Assembly (NCBI RefSeq): GCF_001179985.1
Contig: NZ_CVSI01000073.1
Location: 29,997-93,996, forward strand
Source: Candidatus Pelagibacter communis
Lineage (GTDB): Bacteria > Pseudomonadota > Alphaproteobacteria > Pelagibacterales > Pelagibacteraceae
Direction of reading: 5' to 3'
Length of the DNA stretch: 64,000 nt
Below the pieces are notes generated by a model. It did no database searches. It saw only the letters and a list, made by a program, of their open reading frames with translations, and was not told where the DNA came from. Shown here in pieces: positions 47,296 through 56,531 of the stretch; position 1 is the stretch's first letter; each line of letters starts with the position of its first letter. Position numbers and translations under genes: made by a program.

Positions 47296-49464
47296 TTAAT
47301 AATGACTATAAGCCTTTAGATACAATCCGTATTCAGGTTCATCTTTAAAGAAGTCAAAATTACTAGTTACATCAATATTTAATCCTTGTAGTTCTTTTTT
47401 ATAAGCAAATTCTGTTGATGTATCTTGAAGTGAAAAATTATAGGAAGAAGTTTCAGAGGCGCTATAATCAAAAGAAATTATAAAACTATCTTCATAACCG
47501 CCGTGCTGCGCCTGGTTTCTAGTATATTTAGTCATTAATGAGGATCCATCATCTGCTACTATGTCAAGGCCAATACCCAAATGTACATTTTGCGTAGCAT
47601 TATTAATATTATTAAAAGTAAAACTTTCACCATTTGACACATAAGATAATTTTTGCTTTGTTGACGGGCTCATATCAGCTGAGTACTCAAAGTCAAAAAA
47701 AGGTATCATTTCTCTTGTTTCTAAATTAATTGTACTCTGTATACTTGACCCAACAGAAGTTACAAAATTTCCTATTATCTGGTCTTCATATTTCATTCTA
47801 CTTTCATTACCCTGCTCTGTGTATTCTGATAAATGAGTTAATCCATAATTAATCTTAAATTTAGGTGTAAAGTTCATATTTTCTTTTATTAGCGTGTTTC
47901 TTAAGTTAATTGCACCAAACAACTGTACTCCGTCTCTCTCACCAGTATTAGATGATGATCCATTGCTATTAACAATGTCAGATTTTAATAAACTTAATCC
48001 TGCTAAATTATCTAAGAACTTATTATTTCCTTTTGGTTTAGTTTCATAAAACGTAAAACTTAGCGATCTCATATCAAGTGCACTTCCAACACTTCCTACA
48101 TCAACATCATCATTTCCAAATCTTATTGCTATTCCCCTCATTAAATTATCGGCATTTCTTTTATCTGCACCTATAGTAAAACCGGTTGTGCTAACTTTTT
48201 TTGAAGAGGAGAATTTAGTATCACCTGTTTTACCAATACTAATTGTGCCTTCACTCCAAAAATTCAATACATTATCAAAGTTTTCAGTGTTAGATGAATT
48301 ATAATTAGCAAAATAAGTCGAAGCTAAACTATTTACCAATGAATTTAACGATTGATTTGAAAATTGAACTTTTAAATTTTGGTTAGTTAAATTTTTCTTT
48401 TCTTTATTTCTTCTCAACCACTCCATACGGTTAAGAACTGTAGATGTATTATGTTGTATTAATCTTTTAGCTGCTTCTGATTGAGTTTGAACTAATGCTA
48501 CATCGTCCTTGTTTGTCGATGGATCTGGACACGTAATAACTCCAAAAGGACAAGTTAAATCGTATTCATACATGCCCCTAGTGGAAGCGAGACTCCTCCA
48601 ATCAGTGAGAAACATTTTCATACCATCAGAGCTAAATGCAATTCCTGATATTCTATCAATTTGATCGCTAGCATCATACTTTCCTGTGTAAGTTATAGTG
48701 TCAGATAAATCAAAAGGAGTAGATAATAGAAATTCTTGTACATCATTAGTATCTTTGTTGCCTGACAAAAACATTCTTGATCCATCAAAACTAAACGTCA
48801 TCCCTTGTGCAAATGCTTGAATTGCCTTTAGACCACCAGACCCCGGACCACCATATGATGCAATTAATGTTGGACTTGATAAATCATAAGCACTTCCGAG
48901 TGAGTATTGTTTAATATCATAGTTACCTGTTTGGTTAAATATAAACAACATTGTACCATCCTGATTAAATTGTATATCTCTCATCTCCATTCCACCTCCA
49001 AAAGTTTGGGTGCTACCAACAATGTAAGAGCAAGTTGATATGTCATAGGGTGTAGTTAAAGAATATGTATCAATTGACTCGGTGTTTCCATTTATGGTGT
49101 CTAATATAAACATTTTTGTGCCGTCACCATTAAATCTAAAATTAATAGGATCAAGACCACCATGTCCATCTATATCGTCAATTGCACAATGCTGATCAGA
49201 TAATAGCGTTCCTGTAGAAATATCAAATGGTGTTGTTAATGAATATTGGATAACTCTATCAGAGTCTATGCCTGATATATACATCCTTGTTCCATCAGGA
49301 TTAAATACTATGCCAGTTGGTTGTTGTTGAATACCATTAGCAATAAGTAAATTATCAACATATTGTTTAACAGCTGCAAAAGAAGTTGAGTTAGAGAAAA
49401 TAAAAATTATTAAAGCAATTATACCTAAATATTTTTTCAATATATTTATTATCAACAGTCTCAT
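47296..49464 (-). CDS. Autotransporter-like protein with a beta-propeller passenger
   Basis: A 722-residue exported protein. A signal segment (KYLGIIALIIFIFSNSTSFA) is followed by five repeats of about 50-60 residues (about 45-320), each with a core like FNPDGTRMYISG then YSLTTPFDIST. This pattern is typical of a beta-propeller. A linker (about 330-380) precedes a C-terminal domain (about 395-722) rich in alternating polar and aromatic strands, ending in AYSHY with a terminal Tyr, consistent with an autotransporter barrel. Surface display is therefore likely. The gene is convergent with mrp. Ligand unknown; the barrel call is inference from strand pattern and length. Confidence 0.7.
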   Translation of the reverse strand: MRLLIINILKKYLGIIALIIFIFSNSTSFAAVKQYVDNLLIANGIQQQPTGIVFNPDGTRMYISGIDSDRVIQYSLTTPFDISTGTLLSDQHCAIDDIDGHGGLDPINFRFNGDGTKMFILDTINGNTESIDTYSLTTPYDISTCSYIVGSTQTFGGGMEMRDIQFNQDGTMLFIFNQTGNYDIKQYSLGSAYDLSSPTLIASYGGPGSGGLKAIQAFAQGMTFSFDGSRMFLSGNKDTNDVQEFLLSTPFDLSDTITYTGKYDASDQIDRISGIAFSSDGMKMFLTDWRSLASTRGMYEYDLTCPFGVITCPDPSTNKDDVALVQTQSEAAKRLIQHNTSTVLNRMEWLRRNKEKKNLTNQNLKVQFSNQSLNSLVNSLASTYFANYNSSNTENFDNVLNFWSEGTISIGKTGDTKFSSSKKVSTTGFTIGADKRNADNLMRGIAIRFGNDDVDVGSVGSALDMRSLSFTFYETKPKGNNKFLDNLAGLSLLKSDIVNSNGSSSNTGERDGVQLFGAINLRNTLIKENMNFTPKFKINYGLTHLSEYTEQGNESRMKYEDQIIGNFVTSVGSSIQSTINLETREMIPFFDFEYSADMSPSTKQKLSYVSNGESFTFNNINNATQNVHLGIGLDIVADDGSSLMTKYTRNQAQHGGYEDSFIISFDYSASETSSYNFSLQDTSTEFAYKKELQGLNIDVTSNFDFFKDEPEYGLYLKAYSHY

Positions 49465-49496
49465 TTCACAAATTTTATAGCAAAAATATTTTAACT

Positions 49497-50444
49497 TTAA
49501 ATTATTTTATTATTGAGATCAAAAGCAGACATTAGCTCATTCCACTCTCTTTTTGATAAACCAGACTGTTCTGCATCAACACTTTCTCCACTTATTAATT
49601 TTTGGATGATTTTTTTACCCTTCGAAGAGACTTCTGTTCCGCCAACTCTATAATCCATAAATGCATCATAAGTAATTGGGACCCATCTTTTTAAAGTATC
49701 TAACATCACGTCTGCATAGGCTCTTATTTCATATTGAGCATGATGATCAGCTCTCAATCTTAAAAAATTCATTAAATTTAAAAGATCAGTTTTCCAATAC
49801 CACTGTGTATATGTATTTAATGTTAAATTCATTCTTGCAAGTTCTCGAGCAAGTCCAGTTTCATTTTCATCAACTACTGAACCATCGTATCGTTCATTCA
49901 ACATCGTTTCGTAATTATCATATGTTCTTTCGGCATCATTTTTTAAAAGGTTAAGAACTTTTTTTGCTTGTTCGCCTTGAAGAACTTCTCCTCGTCCTTG
50001 TCTATTACTTTTAGATTGTGCAGCAAGGTGCTCATTTTTTGGAAGATAAAATTCTTTATCTAGAATAGAATATCTTGCTGAGTATTCATTCACATTTGCT
50101 GTTCTGTGTCTAATCCATTGTCTCGCTATAAATATTGGAAGCTTTACGTGATATTTAATTTCGCACATTTCAAATGGAGTGCTGTGCCAATGTCTCATTA
50201 AATATTTTATTAAACCACTATCTGTTGAAACTTTTTTTGTTCCTTTACCGTATGATACTCTTGCTGCTTGAACGATAGAAGTATCATCGCCCATGTAATC
50301 TATAACTCTAACAAAACCATGGTCTAAAACAGAAATTGCATCATAAAGTATTTTTTCTAGCTCGGGCGCGACTACTCTTTTAGTTTTATTTTCTTGAGAT
50401 TGTAAATCCTTTATTTCCTGAGCCTGTTCTTTTGTAAGTTTCAT
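49497..50444 (-). CDS. thyX: Flavin-dependent thymidylate synthase
   Basis: Makes dTMP from dUMP using reduced FAD and methylene-THF. The ThyX signature [15 protein letters not shown] is complete. At 315 residues it is longer than most ThyX (220-260), with an extra N-terminal segment and a C-terminal tail after about 275. It lies between the autotransporter and the tmRNA gene. Confidence 0.95.
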   Translation of the reverse strand: MKLTKEQAQEIKDLQSQENKTKRVVAPELEKILYDAISVLDHGFVRVIDYMGDDTSIVQAARVSYGKGTKKVSTDSGLIKYLMRHWHSTPFEMCEIKYHVKLPIFIARQWIRHRTANVNEYSARYSILDKEFYLPKNEHLAAQSKSNRQGRGEVLQGEQAKKVLNLLKNDAERTYDNYETMLNERYDGSVVDENETGLARELARMNLTLNTYTQWYWKTDLLNLMNFLRLRADHHAQYEIRAYADVMLDTLKRWVPITYDAFMDYRVGGTEVSSKGKKIIQKLISGESVDAEQSGLSKREWNELMSAFDLNNKII

Positions 50445-50454
50445 GAATTATTTA

Positions 50455-50482
50455 TTGAATCTAATAATATTGCTTTTATATT
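50455..50482 (+). promoter_or_regulatory. Promoter of the tmRNA gene
   Basis: TTGAAT (50455-50460) and TATATT (50477-50482) are separated by 16 nt. The expected start is about 50489, exactly at a small hairpin that begins the tmRNA precursor. Confidence 0.5.
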
Positions 50483-50488
50483 ATATGT

Positions 50489-50757
50489 GTTGGTTTTCCA
50501 ACTACGACGATAAACGAATTTCGTAATAAACATTGCGGACGTGGGGGCAGTACCCACCACCTCCACCAAAAATTTACAACTTATGGGGGTGAACTAGGAT
50601 CGACGGATGTCTAAAAGTCTTTCTTTCGTTCGGAATTGTTCCACCGTAACGGGCTATTTACAATTGCAAATAATAAATTTGCACTTGCAGCTTAATTAAT
50701 TTTTTAATTAAGTTACGGGGTTTGGGGCACCTGGCAACAGAACGCCCCTTTTTTTTT
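50489..50757 (+). ncRNA. ssrA: Circularly permuted (two-piece) tmRNA
   Basis: Rescues stalled ribosomes and tags the product for degradation. The acceptor piece comes first: T-stem GTGGG/CCCAC (50541-50545, 50553-50557) with a 7-nt loop, then CACCTCC and the discriminator A with CCA ending at 50568. After a spacer the coding piece begins at 50585 with GGGGGTG, which pairs with CACCTCC (one G-U), followed by the conserved GGATCGACGG. The tag ORF starts with GCA at 50666 and reads ANNKFALAA, then TAA (50693-50695). A perfect 9-bp hairpin follows the stop. Exact processing ends are not certain. Confidence 0.93.
50724..50757 (+). terminator. GC stem and T-run at the tmRNA 3' end
   Basis: GGGGC (50724-50728) pairs with GCCCC (50744-50748) and is followed by nine T (50749-50757). 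The stem region with ACCTGGCAACAGA in its loop also looks like a tmRNA pseudoknot, so the same bases may serve both RNA folding and termination. Confidence 0.65.
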
Positions 50758-50783
50758 ATATAATAATTCTATAGTTTAATATT

Positions 50784-51080
50784 ATGTTTTCAGGATTTTT
50801 TGCTTTGTTTATAATTTATCTCTTACATCAATATATAACTGCATGGATAAGATATTATAATAAGACAGATGAAAGATTTGGGAACTCTGTATGGCGATGG
50901 TCATATGATTACCAGGTAAAGGGTGTTAGAGACGTCTCTGACTTAGATGATAAAGAGTTTGTAAGAAAGAGAAGAATTAGAAACAGAACTGTAACTTTTA
51001 TGTATTGGAATTTTTTTATTGGTTTTACTGTTTCTATGTACTTAATAAGCGATGTATTGATGTTTATTCTAAATAATTGA
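50784..51080 (+). CDS. Small two-segment membrane protein, unknown
   Basis: A 98-residue protein with hydrophobic segments near 1-18 and 74-96 joined by a charged loop containing DERFGNSVWRWSYDYQ and many Arg/Lys. I do not recognise a family. It starts shortly after the tmRNA terminator and is convergent with the MazG-like gene. No paralogue is seen in the window. Confidence 0.6.
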   Translation: MFSGFFALFIIYLLHQYITAWIRYYNKTDERFGNSVWRWSYDYQVKGVRDVSDLDDKEFVRKRRIRNRTVTFMYWNFFIGFTVSMYLISDVLMFILNN

Positions 51081-51082
51081 AA

Positions 51083-51454
51083 TTAAACTAAAAATTTTTT
51101 TAAATCTGGTTTAAAATATTTTGGTCCTTTCATAACTTTTCCATTTTCATTATAAATTGGATTTCCGTCATCACCTAATTTGCTCATATTAGATTTTTGA
51201 ACTTCTTCAAAGCAGTCATCCAAATTGATACCAAATGCATGTCCCGCACCATATGTGACATATAAAATATCTGTCAGAGCATCTGCTACTTCCTTTAAAT
51301 CTTTTTTTGAAATAGCTTCTTTGAATTCGTTAAGCTCTTCTTCAATTAAGTTAATTCTTAAATTATTAATTTTATCACTACTTAAGCTCGCCTTTTTTTT
51401 AATTTCTTGCCCAAATGTAGACATAAACAATCCAACTTTTTCAAAATTTGTCAT
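51083..51454 (-). CDS. MazG-like nucleoside-triphosphate pyrophosphohydrolase
   Basis: A 123-residue all-alpha protein of the MazG/HisE-like superfamily. The metal-binding acidic motif is seen as EEELNEFKEA and, further on, EVADALTDILYVTYGAG. It probably hydrolyses a (d)NTP to the monophosphate, either housecleaning or nucleotide turnover. An in-frame Met ten residues in is a possible alternative start. It is divergent from fumC with a 30-bp gap. Confidence 0.78.
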   Translation of the reverse strand: MTNFEKVGLFMSTFGQEIKKKASLSSDKINNLRINLIEEELNEFKEAISKKDLKEVADALTDILYVTYGAGHAFGINLDDCFEEVQKSNMSKLGDDGNPIYNENGKVMKGPKYFKPDLKKFLV

Positions 51455-51511
51455 AGCTCTCCTATATGATTCTTTTTATTTTTAATGTATAAGATAAATA
51501 TTATTATCCAA

Positions 51512-52900
51512 ATGAAATTTAGAAAAGAGTACGACACAATTGGAAAAATTAATGTCCCAAATGATAAATATTGGGGAGCATCAACAGAGAGATCAAAAAA
51601 GTTTTTTGATATTGGAGAAATTTATGTTCAAAAAGTATTGATAAAGTCTATTGCAATTATTAAAAAGTCTGCAGCAATAGTTCATAAAAAAGACAAACAA
51701 ATCAATTCAAAAATTGCAAACGCAATCATAAAAGCATCAAATGACGTCATCAAAGGCAAGCTTCAAAATAATTTTCCTTTAAAAGTTTGGCAAACTGGAT
51801 CTGGTACTCAAACCAATATGAATGTAAATGAGGTTATAGCAAACAGAGCTATAGAATATTTGGGTGGAAAATTAGGTTCAAAAAAACCTGTGCATCCAAA
51901 TGATCATGTAAATAAATCCCAATCTACAAATGATGTTTTTCCAACAGCTATGCATATAGCAATAGCTTTGGAGACAAAAAGCAAACTATTACCAAGTTTA
52001 AATCTTTTAAATAAAGAGCTAATGAAGAAAGTAAAAGTATTTAAAAAAATAATAAAGGTGGGTAGAACACATTTGCAAGATGCAACCCCTTTAACACTTG
52101 GGCAAGAGTTTTCTGGTTATCAATCACAACTTCAGGATTGTATTACCAGAATAAAAATTGCAATCAAAGAAATACATTATCTAGCTCAAGGAGGGACAGC
52201 TGTAGGTACAGGTATAAACACTAAGAAAAACTTTGATAAGAAAATTTGTAGAGAAATTAGTAAATTAACAAATTTAAATTTTAAGCCTTCAAATAATAAG
52301 TTTGCAGCCCTCGCAGCACATGACTCAATTGTAAATTTTTCTGGAACTCTGAATACTACGGCAGTTTGTTTACTAAAAATCGCAAATGATATTAGATTTC
52401 TTGGATCAGGACCAAGAGCTGGTTATGGTGAATTAAATTTACCTGCAAACGAGCCTGGCTCTTCTATAATGCCCGGTAAAATAAATCCCACTCAATCAGA
52501 AGCAGTTACTATGGTTTGTGTAAAGGTGATTGGCAATCATACAGGTATCACAATCGCAGGATCCCAAGGTCAATTTGAGCTTAATGTATTCAAGCCTTTA
52601 ATTGCGCACAATATCTTGCAGTCAATTGACCTAATTGCTGACAGCTCAAAAAATTTTGCAAAATTTTGTGTAAGTGGCATTAAAGCTAACAAAAATAAAA
52701 TAAAAAAAGATTTAGAAAATTCTTTAATGTTAGTAACTGCGCTGGCACCAACTATAGGTTACGACAAAGCAGCGAATATTGCAAAAAAAGCTTTAAAGAA
52801 TAATACTACCCTAAAAGCTGAGGTAATTAAAAGTGGTCTAATGAATGAAAAAGAATATCACAAAATTGTAGATCCAAAAAAAATGATTCAACCAGCATAG
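51512..52900 (+). CDS. fumC: Class II fumarate hydratase
   Basis: TCA-cycle enzyme converting fumarate to malate without a cluster. I start at the ATG at 51512 because MKFRKEYDTIGKINVPNDKY is the normal N-terminus; an ATG at 51485 would add nine residues. Length about 462. Motifs are SGTQTNMNVNEVIANRA, VGRTHLQDATPLTLGQE and GSSIMPGKINPTQSE (the class signature). Its 3' end overlaps the convergent AsmA-like gene by 13 bp. Confidence 0.95.
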   Translation: MKFRKEYDTIGKINVPNDKYWGASTERSKKFFDIGEIYVQKVLIKSIAIIKKSAAIVHKKDKQINSKIANAIIKASNDVIKGKLQNNFPLKVWQTGSGTQTNMNVNEVIANRAIEYLGGKLGSKKPVHPNDHVNKSQSTNDVFPTAMHIAIALETKSKLLPSLNLLNKELMKKVKVFKKIIKVGRTHLQDATPLTLGQEFSGYQSQLQDCITRIKIAIKEIHYLAQGGTAVGTGINTKKNFDKKICREISKLTNLNFKPSNNKFAALAAHDSIVNFSGTLNTTAVCLLKIANDIRFLGSGPRAGYGELNLPANEPGSSIMPGKINPTQSEAVTMVCVKVIGNHTGITIAGSQGQFELNVFKPLIAHNILQSIDLIADSSKNFAKFCVSGIKANKNKIKKDLENSLMLVTALAPTIGYDKAANIAKKALKNNTTLKAEVIKSGLMNEKEYHKIVDPKKMIQPA

Positions 52901-54456
52901 GAAGATATTATCTTATTTGCAAAAATCTTAAATTCTATCCAATTTGAAATTTCAAAACTACCGTTGTTAAATTCGTAAATCAATTCATCGATTTCTGGAA
53001 ATTCTTTATTTTTAAAATTTTGATTTGTAATATTCAAAATTTTAAAGTCGTTAGTAGTCAGATTAATTAAAAACTCAAATGTTATTCTTTTTAAATCTTG
53101 CCTATTTTTTTTGGGAACTACAAGTTTATTATAAAACCTATCTAAATCGTTTACAACAAAATCAACATTACTCTTAAAAATTATATTATTTTTTTCCTCA
53201 TATAATATTCCTTTTTTCACAATTAAATTTGCAATTTTATCGTTTAAGAAAGTTGAATCATTAAATTCCAGTTTTTGACCCTTAAAATTTATATTCATTT
53301 TAAGTTTATCAAAAAATGGATTATTTTCTAACTTTTTTACATTTAGATTTATTTTACCGTTGAAATTTTCATTCAATATAAAATCATCAGATAAAATTTC
53401 TCTTAAAATAGAATTGTTTGAAAATAATCTTTTAATTTTTAGGCTATCTAAAGTAGATTTTATATTAAAATTGAAAGGATTTAAAAATATATTACCAGAG
53501 TAAATGAGTTTGTTATTTCCTATAAAAGAATTGCTTGAATTAAAATTAATTTTATCTGAACTCAAATTATAATTAATAATATATCTAGATCTATTTAAAT
53601 AAACTTGTAGTTTATTTATACTTTTTTTGTCGATAAATATTGATGAATTTAGAATATTAAGATTAATTTTTTTAAACTTTAAATTAGTGCTTTGCTCTAA
53701 TTTTTTTAAATCCTGTTTCCATGTTATTTTAAAAGGAATATTAAAAATTTTCCCCTCAGATAATAAAACATCATTATTATTTTTGTCATTAAATTGCATT
53801 TGAACTTTTTTAAGGTTTAAAAATGATATTGTTCCTTTTTCCACATCTTGAAAAAATAAATTTGCTCTTTTAATAATCATAGGTTTTTGTTTAAAACCAT
53901 TTTTTAGAAAATTATTTAAAAAAGATATATCAGTTTTACTGATAAAAAAATTCGTTTCAAAAAGTTCAACTGATTTTATTTTTAATTGTCTTTTTTTTAA
54001 AAAATTTGTTTGTACTAAATAAAGTTTCAATTTTTTTACCTGCGCAATTTCTTTTTGAAAATTATTATAATTATTAAATATAATTACATTATCTATTTGG
54101 AAATGTGGTTTTGGAAGTATTGAGTAATTAATTTCAGGAGTAAGTGAGAACTCTATACCATATTGTTCTTTAAGTAATTTAGTAAGATAGTTTTGGTCTG
54201 ATTTATTATGTAGTATCCCTGGAAAAGATAGATAAATAAGATAATAAAAAAATAATAAACTGAAGAAAAAAATTAAATATCTTATTTTAAATCTGTTAAA
54301 ATTAAATTTGGTGAACAATTCAAAGGGTTTTTTTTTAACGACATATATTTTTAAGCGATATTTTAAATTTTGTAAAATATTAGTAATTTTTTTAGTCAAT
54401 TTAATTTTTCTGAAAAAAATTGATAAAAAATTTAATTTCAATTTAAAATTTTTCAT
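52888..54456 (-). CDS. AsmA-like inner-membrane-anchored protein
   Basis: A 522-residue protein with a basic N-terminus, one membrane segment (about 61-81), and a long beta-rich periplasmic part with many alternating hydrophobic residues, typical of AsmA-family bridge-like proteins. The early QYGIEFSLTPEINYSILPKP is AsmA-like. Members help lipid traffic or outer-membrane assembly. It is divergent from uvrD and overlaps fumC. The family call rests on topology and this segment. Confidence 0.65.
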   Translation of the reverse strand: MKNFKLKLNFLSIFFRKIKLTKKITNILQNLKYRLKIYVVKKKPFELFTKFNFNRFKIRYLIFFFSLLFFYYLIYLSFPGILHNKSDQNYLTKLLKEQYGIEFSLTPEINYSILPKPHFQIDNVIIFNNYNNFQKEIAQVKKLKLYLVQTNFLKKRQLKIKSVELFETNFFISKTDISFLNNFLKNGFKQKPMIIKRANLFFQDVEKGTISFLNLKKVQMQFNDKNNNDVLLSEGKIFNIPFKITWKQDLKKLEQSTNLKFKKINLNILNSSIFIDKKSINKLQVYLNRSRYIINYNLSSDKINFNSSNSFIGNNKLIYSGNIFLNPFNFNIKSTLDSLKIKRLFSNNSILREILSDDFILNENFNGKINLNVKKLENNPFFDKLKMNINFKGQKLEFNDSTFLNDKIANLIVKKGILYEEKNNIIFKSNVDFVVNDLDRFYNKLVVPKKNRQDLKRITFEFLINLTTNDFKILNITNQNFKNKEFPEIDELIYEFNNGSFEISNWIEFKIFANKIISSYAG

Positions 54457-54497
54457 AATGTGTTAATGATTTATATTAGTTAAATTTATTAATTAAA

Positions 54498-56531
54498 ATG
54501 ACAAATCTTAAATATTTAAATAATTTAAATAAATCTCAAAAAGAAGCTGTTTTACATATCAAGGGACCACTTCTAATTGTTGCTGGAGCTGGATCTGGAA
54601 AAACTAAAGTACTTACTTCAAGGATAGCTCATATATTAAAAGAAAAGAAAGCGTTTTCTAGTCAAATATTATCTGTAACTTTTACAAATAAAGCTGCTCG
54701 TGAAATGCAAAATAGGGTAAGCAAAATTCTTGATGATAAACAGGTTGGGTTACCTTGGCTGGGTACTTTTCACTCAATATGTGCTAAAATTTTAAGGAGA
54801 CATGCAAAGGCAGTTGATCTAAATCAAAACTTTACAATTATTGATCAAGATGACCAATTAAGACTTATAAAATCAATATGCGCATCAGAGAATATAGATA
54901 CAAAAAAAATTTCTCCAAATTATATAATAGCTTTAATTAATAAATGGAAAAATTTTGGCTGGTATCCTAATGATGTTGTCCTAAAAAAAGGAGAAAATCT
55001 TGAAAAAAATTTATTGAAAATTTACAGTATCTATCAAGCGAAACTCACTCATTTAAATGTTTGTGATTTTGGGGATTTAATTTTACATTGTGTTTCAATT
55101 TTAGAGAAAAACCAAGATATAAATGAAATGTATTCTAAAAATTTCAAATATATTTTAGTTGATGAGTACCAAGATACAAACTTAATTCAAAGCAAATGGT
55201 TAAAACTTTTAACAAAAAATCACGATAATATTTGTTGTGTTGGTGACGATGATCAGTCAATTTATAGTTGGAGAGGAGCGGAAATAAAAAATTTTTTAGA
55301 ATTTGATAAAATTTATAAAAATACAAAAATTATTAGACTTGAAGAAAATTATAGATCAACACAAAATATTCTTAATGTTGCATCAGGGCTCATTTCGAAT
55401 AATGAGAATAGATTAGGAAAAAAACTTAAATCAAATCAGAGTTTAGGAGAATTAATTAACCTTAACTGTTTTAAAAATGGAAAAGATGAAGCAATTAGTG
55501 TTTCAAAAATTCTCGAAAATCAGATTTCTAAAAAATATAAATTGAATAATGCTGCTATATTAGTGAGGGCTATTTATCAAACAAGAGAATTTGAGGAAAG
55601 ATTTCTTAAAATTGGTTTGCCTTATAGAATAATAGGAGGTGTTAAATTTTATGAACGTGCAGAAATTAAAGATTGTATTGCATACCTTAGGGTGGTTTAT
55701 CAAAATAAGGATGATTTAGCTTTTGAGAGAATACTTAATGTACCAAAAAGGTCTATAGGTGACTCATCATTTAAAACAATAAGTGAATATGCAAAAAATA
55801 ATAGTTTAAGTCTTGAAAAATCATCAAAAAACCTAATCAATTTAAATATAATTAAACCTAAAACAAAAGTAGGTTTGTTAAATTTTTTGAATTTATTAGA
55901 AAAATGGAGAAATGATTATTTTAATAAAAAAATTGATCACATAAAATTGCTCCAAATAATATTAGATGAGTCTGGATATTCTTTAATGTTAAAAAATAAA
56001 AAAGATTTAGAAAATGAAAATCGGCTAGAGAATATAAAAGAATTACTAAGTGCAATGAAAGAGTTTGACAATTTAGAAAGTTTTTTAGAACATGTTTCCC
56101 TTGCAACATCAATTGATAATGATTGGGAGGGTGAAAAAATTAATTTAATGACGATGCATGCCTCTAAAGGTCTTGAGTTTGATGTAGTGTTTCTACCAGG
56201 TTGGGAAGAAGGTTTATTTCCACATCAAAAATCTATAGATGAAAAGGGGCAACAGGGTCTTGAAGAAGAAAGAAGACTTGCATATGTTGGCATTACAAGA
56301 GCTAAACATGAAGTGTTTATATCATTTTCACTTAATAGATTTTATCAAGGAGATTGGATAGACAGTATTTCATCTAGATTTATTGATGAATTGCCAGAAA
56401 AATATATTAATAAAATTAATAATTACGAGAGAGACGAAGAAGAATTTTTTGATTTTAATCAAGACCTAGAAAATGATGGAGAGGTTTATAGAAGCCCTGG
56501 ATGGTTGAGATATCAAAAACGACTAAAATGA
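54498..56531 (+). CDS. uvrD: UvrD/PcrA-family DNA helicase
   Basis: Superfamily 1A 3'-5' helicase of 677 residues used in repair. Seen are motif Ia (Walker A) GAGSGKTKVLTSR, LGTFHSICAKILRRHA, VDEYQDTN (Walker B), GDDDQSIYSWRGAE (motif III), TMHASKGLEFDVVFLPGWEE (motif V) and EEERRLAYVGITRAK (motif VI). It is shorter than E. coli UvrD (720). Its stop overlaps the next start (ATGA at 56528). Confidence 0.93.
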   Translation: MTNLKYLNNLNKSQKEAVLHIKGPLLIVAGAGSGKTKVLTSRIAHILKEKKAFSSQILSVTFTNKAAREMQNRVSKILDDKQVGLPWLGTFHSICAKILRRHAKAVDLNQNFTIIDQDDQLRLIKSICASENIDTKKISPNYIIALINKWKNFGWYPNDVVLKKGENLEKNLLKIYSIYQAKLTHLNVCDFGDLILHCVSILEKNQDINEMYSKNFKYILVDEYQDTNLIQSKWLKLLTKNHDNICCVGDDDQSIYSWRGAEIKNFLEFDKIYKNTKIIRLEENYRSTQNILNVASGLISNNENRLGKKLKSNQSLGELINLNCFKNGKDEAISVSKILENQISKKYKLNNAAILVRAIYQTREFEERFLKIGLPYRIIGGVKFYERAEIKDCIAYLRVVYQNKDDLAFERILNVPKRSIGDSSFKTISEYAKNNSLSLEKSSKNLINLNIIKPKTKVGLLNFLNLLEKWRNDYFNKKIDHIKLLQIILDESGYSLMLKNKKDLENENRLENIKELLSAMKEFDNLESFLEHVSLATSIDNDWEGEKINLMTMHASKGLEFDVVFLPGWEEGLFPHQKSIDEKGQQGLEEERRLAYVGITRAKHEVFISFSLNRFYQGDWIDSISSRFIDELPEKYINKINNYERDEEEFFDFNQDLENDGEVYRSPGWLRYQKRLK

